DNA of 7,629 nt from JBAZWE01 sp041658605. GTDB lineage: Bacteria; Actinomycetota; Thermoleophilia; BMS3ABIN01. Shown piece by piece: positions 5,453 through 7,629 of this stretch (positions are counted from its first letter, which is position 1; each line of letters begins with the position of its first letter). Below the pieces are notes generated by a model that had not been told where the DNA came from, made no database searches, and saw only the letters and a program-made list of their open reading frames with translations. Where the stretch lies: NCBI GenBank assembly GCA_041658605.1, contig JBAZZU010000051.1, positions 1-7,629 on the forward strand. Direction: 5' to 3'. The position numbers and the translations under genes are program-made.

Positions 5453-6628
5453 ATGGACAGCACCGAACAGGAATTGACCGCTCATCATGATATCCTGAAC
5501 CGGCCCATCGCCGAACCGGGGGCAGAAACCGCCGCAGCCGGTGAGATCAACCCGGAACAGCCAGCTGATGATTCTCTCGGGCGACGTATCTACGCTGAGA
5601 TTTCCCCTTATATAGACACTGTAAAACGCCGGCCGCTTTTTCAGAAAGTGGTTATCGCCAACTCGTTTCTGATCGCAAGCGGGGCCTTTTTTGGTTTTTA
5701 CCTCGAAGAGAAATACTTCGAGGGGGGCGAGATCGGGTTTCTTATACTGTTCATGTTCAGCGGCCTGACCCTTTCCATCCTTTTGAACTACCTCATGGTC
5801 AAGCTTGCTTTCCGGCCGCTTGATGACGTGTCCGAGACGATGAAGGCTATACGCGCGGGCCATCGCGGCATCCGGGTACCGGAGGTGACCGACGATCCCC
5901 AGATCGAGGAACTCTCAAAGAGCCTCAATTCGATGCTCAATTCCCTGGAGCTGCAGCGCAAGCGGGCGGCGGCATCGGTGATCAAGGCGCAGGAGGATGA
6001 ACGCAAACGCATCGCACGGGAGCTGCACGATGAAACCAGCCAGTCCTTGACGGGCCTGGTGATAGGCATCAGAATGGTCGAGGAGCTCGTGCCGGATTCG
6101 ATACCCGAGATCAAGGAGCGGCTGGACAGCATCAACCATCTGGCGCACCAGACGCTGAACGAGGTGCACCATATGGCCGTCAGGCTGAGGCCCAGCGTGC
6201 TCGACGATCTTGGCCTGTCGGCGGCGCTGCGTTCCTACGGCAAGGAGTTTACCGAGAACACCGGCATCCCTGTGGATGTCCAGCTCCTGGCGATGATCCA
6301 GAGGCTTTCGCCTGAGATGGAGACGGTGCTTTATCGGGTCGTGCAGGAGGCCCTGACGAATATCGCCAGGCATTCCGAGGCGACCAAATGCCGTGTGACG
6401 CTGCGCCGCAGGGAAAGTGTCGTGCAGGGAGTTATCGAGGACAACGGCAAGGGTTTTGATCCCCAGTCCGTTATGCTTTCGGAGGAAAAGGGAAGCGGCC
6501 TCGGGCTCCACGGCATGAAGGAAAGGATTGAACTTGTGGGGGGCTCCCTCGAGTTTGAATCCCGTTCAGGTGAGGGTTCAACCATTTTTATCGAAGTACC
6601 GCTAAAAACCGAGGAGGGCATCTGGTGA
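5453..6628 (+). CDS. Membrane-bound DegS/NarX-type sensor histidine kinase
   Basis: The 391-residue protein has a polar N-terminal tail (about 1-60) and two membrane helices (about 65-83 and 95-118) joined by a loop of only about 11 residues. A HAMP-like linker (about 119-172) and a HisKA_3 dimerisation domain follow, with phospho-acceptor His192 in ARELHDETSQSL. The HATPase domain has Asn303 in the N box (VVQEALTNIARHSEA), the G1 box DNGKG (330-334) and the G2 box GSGLGL (347-352). Proteins of this type phosphorylate NarL/FixJ-type regulators, and one follows with a four-base overlap. The tiny outer loop leaves no room for a normal extracytoplasmic sensor, so the signal may come from the membrane, the N-terminal tail or a partner protein. 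AGGGGA at 5444-5449 precedes the ATG with short spacing. A 253-base leader with possible regulatory structures stands upstream. Confidence 0.94.
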   Translation: MDSTEQELTAHHDILNRPIAEPGAETAAAGEINPEQPADDSLGRRIYAEISPYIDTVKRRPLFQKVVIANSFLIASGAFFGFYLEEKYFEGGEIGFLILFMFSGLTLSILLNYLMVKLAFRPLDDVSETMKAIRAGHRGIRVPEVTDDPQIEELSKSLNSMLNSLELQRKRAAASVIKAQEDERKRIARELHDETSQSLTGLVIGIRMVEELVPDSIPEIKERLDSINHLAHQTLNEVHHMAVRLRPSVLDDLGLSAALRSYGKEFTENTGIPVDVQLLAMIQRLSPEMETVLYRVVQEALTNIARHSEATKCRVTLRRRESVVQGVIEDNGKGFDPQSVMLSEEKGSGLGLHGMKERIELVGGSLEFESRSGEGSTIFIEVPLKTEEGIW

Positions 6629-7314
6629 GCAAGATACGGATACTGCTGGCTGACGATCATACGATTCTGCGCGCGGGGCTGGAGAAACTGCTGTCGGAGC
6701 AAAAGGACATCGATATCGTGGGAGAAGCGTGCAACGGACGCGAGGCTGTGCAAAAAACCCAGGAACTTAAACCCGATATCGTGCTCATGGACATCGGCAT
6801 GCCGGTTATGAACGGCATGGAGGCGACAAAGCAGATCAAGAAGCGCAATCCGGACGTCAAGGTCCTCGTCCTGACCATGCACGACAATGAAGAGTATCTT
6901 TTTCAGGTGCTGCAGGCAGGGGCGGCGGGCTACGTTTTGAAAAAGGCCGCGGACAGTGATCTGGTCAACGCCATCCATGTCGTGAACCGGGGCGACTGTT
7001 TCCTGTACCCGTCAGCCGCGAAGATGGTCGTCGAGGACTACCTCGACAAGCTCAAGAACGGGCGTGAGCCTACTTTGAGCTACGACACCCTGACCGAGCG
7101 TGAAAGGGAGATACTGACTCTGGTCGCCGAGGGATACACGAACCGGGAGATAGCCGAGTCGCTGTTCATCAGCGTCAAGACGGTCGAGACCCACAAGGCC
7201 AACATCATGGAGAAGCTCAACCTGCACAAACGCGCCGAGCTGGTGCGTTACGCGATACGCAAAGGCATGCTGCACGTTGATTTCGACGAATCCATCCCGG
7301 AGGCGAGCGTCTAG
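6625..7314 (+). CDS. NarL/LuxR-type response regulator
   Basis: This 229-residue protein has an N-terminal receiver with Asp10-Asp11, phospho-acceptor Asp56 in VLMDIGMP, Thr84 and Lys106. A short linker leads to a LuxR-type helix-turn-helix (about 152-215) carrying LTEREREIL, EGYTNREIAESLFISVKTVETH and KLNLHKRAELVRYAI, all family hallmarks. Length and layout match NarL, DegU and FixJ relatives. The GTG start at 6625 overlaps the kinase stop as GTGA, with GAGGAGGG at 6611-6618 giving a strong ribosome binding site, so the pair is translationally coupled and surely cognate. Phosphorylation is expected to promote dimerisation and DNA binding. Its targets are unknown. Candidate sites nearby are the paired CCGATCGG palindromes ahead of the kinase, and the promoter that follows this gene. 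Confidence 0.95.
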   Translation: MSKIRILLADDHTILRAGLEKLLSEQKDIDIVGEACNGREAVQKTQELKPDIVLMDIGMPVMNGMEATKQIKKRNPDVKVLVLTMHDNEEYLFQVLQAGAAGYVLKKAADSDLVNAIHVVNRGDCFLYPSAAKMVVEDYLDKLKNGREPTLSYDTLTEREREILTLVAEGYTNREIAESLFISVKTVETHKANIMEKLNLHKRAELVRYAIRKGMLHVDFDESIPEASV

Positions 7315-7323
7315 GGCACTGGG

Positions 7324-7343
7324 CCGGTTCTTGAAAAAACCGG
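7324..7343 (+). repeat. Inverted repeat overlapping the -35 of the riboswitch promoter
   Basis: CCGGTT (7324-7329) and AACCGG (7338-7343) form a 6-bp inverted repeat with 8 bases between, ten bases after the response regulator stop. The TTGAAA -35 hexamer lies in the loop. It could be a weak terminator for the kinase operon, but no T tract follows, or an operator controlling the next promoter. Confidence 0.4.
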
Positions 7344-7359
7344 ACCTCCGCCGTATACT
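7331..7359 (+). promoter_or_regulatory. Sigma70-like promoter for the cobalamin riboswitch transcript
   Basis: TTGAAA (7331-7336) and TATACT (7354-7359) each match the consensus at five of six positions and are separated by the optimal 17 bases. Transcription would begin near 7366, about 20 bases ahead of the riboswitch aptamer. That is the expected position for a promoter driving a riboswitch-controlled transcript. Confidence 0.75.
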
Positions 7360-7385
7360 TCCTAATTCATACACATACAAGCTTC

Positions 7386-7564
7386 AGCCTGTGGGTCGCC
7401 CAGAGGGGCGTCCAAGGGAAGCCGGTGAAAAGCCGGCGCGGTCCCGCCACTGTAACTGGTAGCTTTGACGCAAATGCTCCTTCGGGAGTCAGCCACTGGG
7501 CCTGAAGTCCGGGAAGGCGGCGGCAAAGTGCAAATCCAGGAGCCAGGAAACCTGCCCGCAGGCT
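7386..7564 (+). promoter_or_regulatory. Cobalamin riboswitch aptamer
   Basis: The B12 box reads AGCCAGGAAACCTGCC (7541-7556), one base from the usual consensus. Other conserved blocks are GGGAAGCCGGTGAAA from 7416, CCCGCCACTGTAA from 7443, AGTCAGCCACTGG from 7487 and GGGAAGGCGG from 7511. A closing stem pairs GCCTGTGGG (7387-7395) with CCCGCAGGC (7555-7563), nine pairs with one G-U, and an outer A-U pair can extend it. Internal helices include CGCCC/GGGCG (7397-7401 with 7406-7410), GCCGG/CCGGC (7421-7425 with 7433-7437) and CTCC/GGAG closed by a UUCG tetraloop (7477-7488). Such RNAs bind coenzyme B12 forms and usually repress genes for cobalamin synthesis or uptake, or B12-independent isoenzymes. 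The controlled gene lies beyond the window. The size of the peripheral region suggests the adenosylcobalamin class, but this is not certain. Confidence 0.95.
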
Positions 7565-7576
7565 CTAGTCCAGGAA

Positions 7577-7628
7577 ACTCTTCGCGGAAGGAGTGGCTAG
7601 GGTAAAAAATTCGTTCATTTTTTAGCCC
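7577..7628 (+). promoter_or_regulatory. Riboswitch expression platform, cut by the window end
   Basis: Two hairpins follow the aptamer. The first pairs ACTCTTC (7577-7583 region) with GAAGGAGT (ending 7594) and one bulged G, and it hides an AAGGAG that resembles a Shine-Dalgarno. The second pairs GGG-TAAAAAAT (7600-7610) with ATTTTTTA-(G)-CCC (7617-7628) around a TCGTTC loop. An alternative pairs GGCTA (7595-7599) with TAGCC (7623-7627). No start codon follows within the window, so transcription termination is likelier than translational control. The sequence stops too early to decide. Confidence 0.45.
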
Positions 7629-7629
7629 G

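Noticed and set aside
1..7629. CRISPR arrays, tRNA or rRNA genes, insertion sequences
   Set aside because: No regularly spaced repeats, no tRNA-like cloverleaf, no rRNA stretches and no transposase or terminal inverted repeats were seen on either strand.

Overview
The window is a signalling-dense stretch of a GC-rich bacterial chromosome, with every gene I can support on the + strand. Six protein genes are present: a 5'-truncated GAF-GAF histidine kinase, a stand-alone receiver, a REC-REC-GAF-HD-GYP protein, an Rrf2-family regulator, a membrane-anchored DegS/NarX-type kinase and its NarL/LuxR-type response regulator. The window ends in a cobalamin riboswitch whose target gene lies outside. 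The taxon cannot be fixed from sequence alone. GTG and TTG starts, GC-rich third positions and frequent ATA (Ile) and AGG (Arg) codons suit a deep-branching Actinomycetota or Chloroflexota lineage or a Deltaproteobacteria-like group. This is a low-confidence guess from general style.

Region 1-4539 looks like one phosphorelay. A soluble kinase with two duplicated GAF sensor domains is followed by a CheY/DivK-like receiver and then by a protein with two receivers, a coiled coil, a GAF domain and a complete HD-GYP domain. The natural reading is that a small-molecule or redox signal is passed by His-Asp phosphotransfer to a cyclic-di-GMP phosphodiesterase. All catalytic landmarks of the HD-GYP domain are visible.

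Region 4514-5199 holds an Rrf2 regulator with four cysteines arranged as in Fe-S cluster-sensing relatives (IscR/NsrR type). A good sigma70-like promoter sits in the last codons of the HD-GYP gene. The only good Shine-Dalgarno sequence near the Rrf2 start is ideally placed for an overlapping six-codon open reading frame, not for the Rrf2 ATG itself.

Region 5200-5452 is a 253-base non-coding leader. It carries a perfect 10-bp inverted repeat whose arms are themselves palindromes. Downstream are three short segments (GGGCAT, ATGCCC, GGGCAT) that can form mutually exclusive hairpins, the last followed by five T residues just before the kinase start. This attenuator-like layout is the best candidate for something undescribed, although each stem is only 6 bp.

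Region 5453-7314 is a two-gene kinase/regulator operon whose stop and start overlap (GTGA). The kinase has two membrane helices with a very short loop between them and so lacks a classical extracytoplasmic sensor domain.

Region 7315-7629 contains a promoter (TTGAAA-N17-TATACT) and a cobalamin riboswitch with a B12 box and a 9- to 10-bp closing stem. The expression platform runs off the window end. A vitamin B12-related gene is therefore expected immediately downstream but is not seen here.
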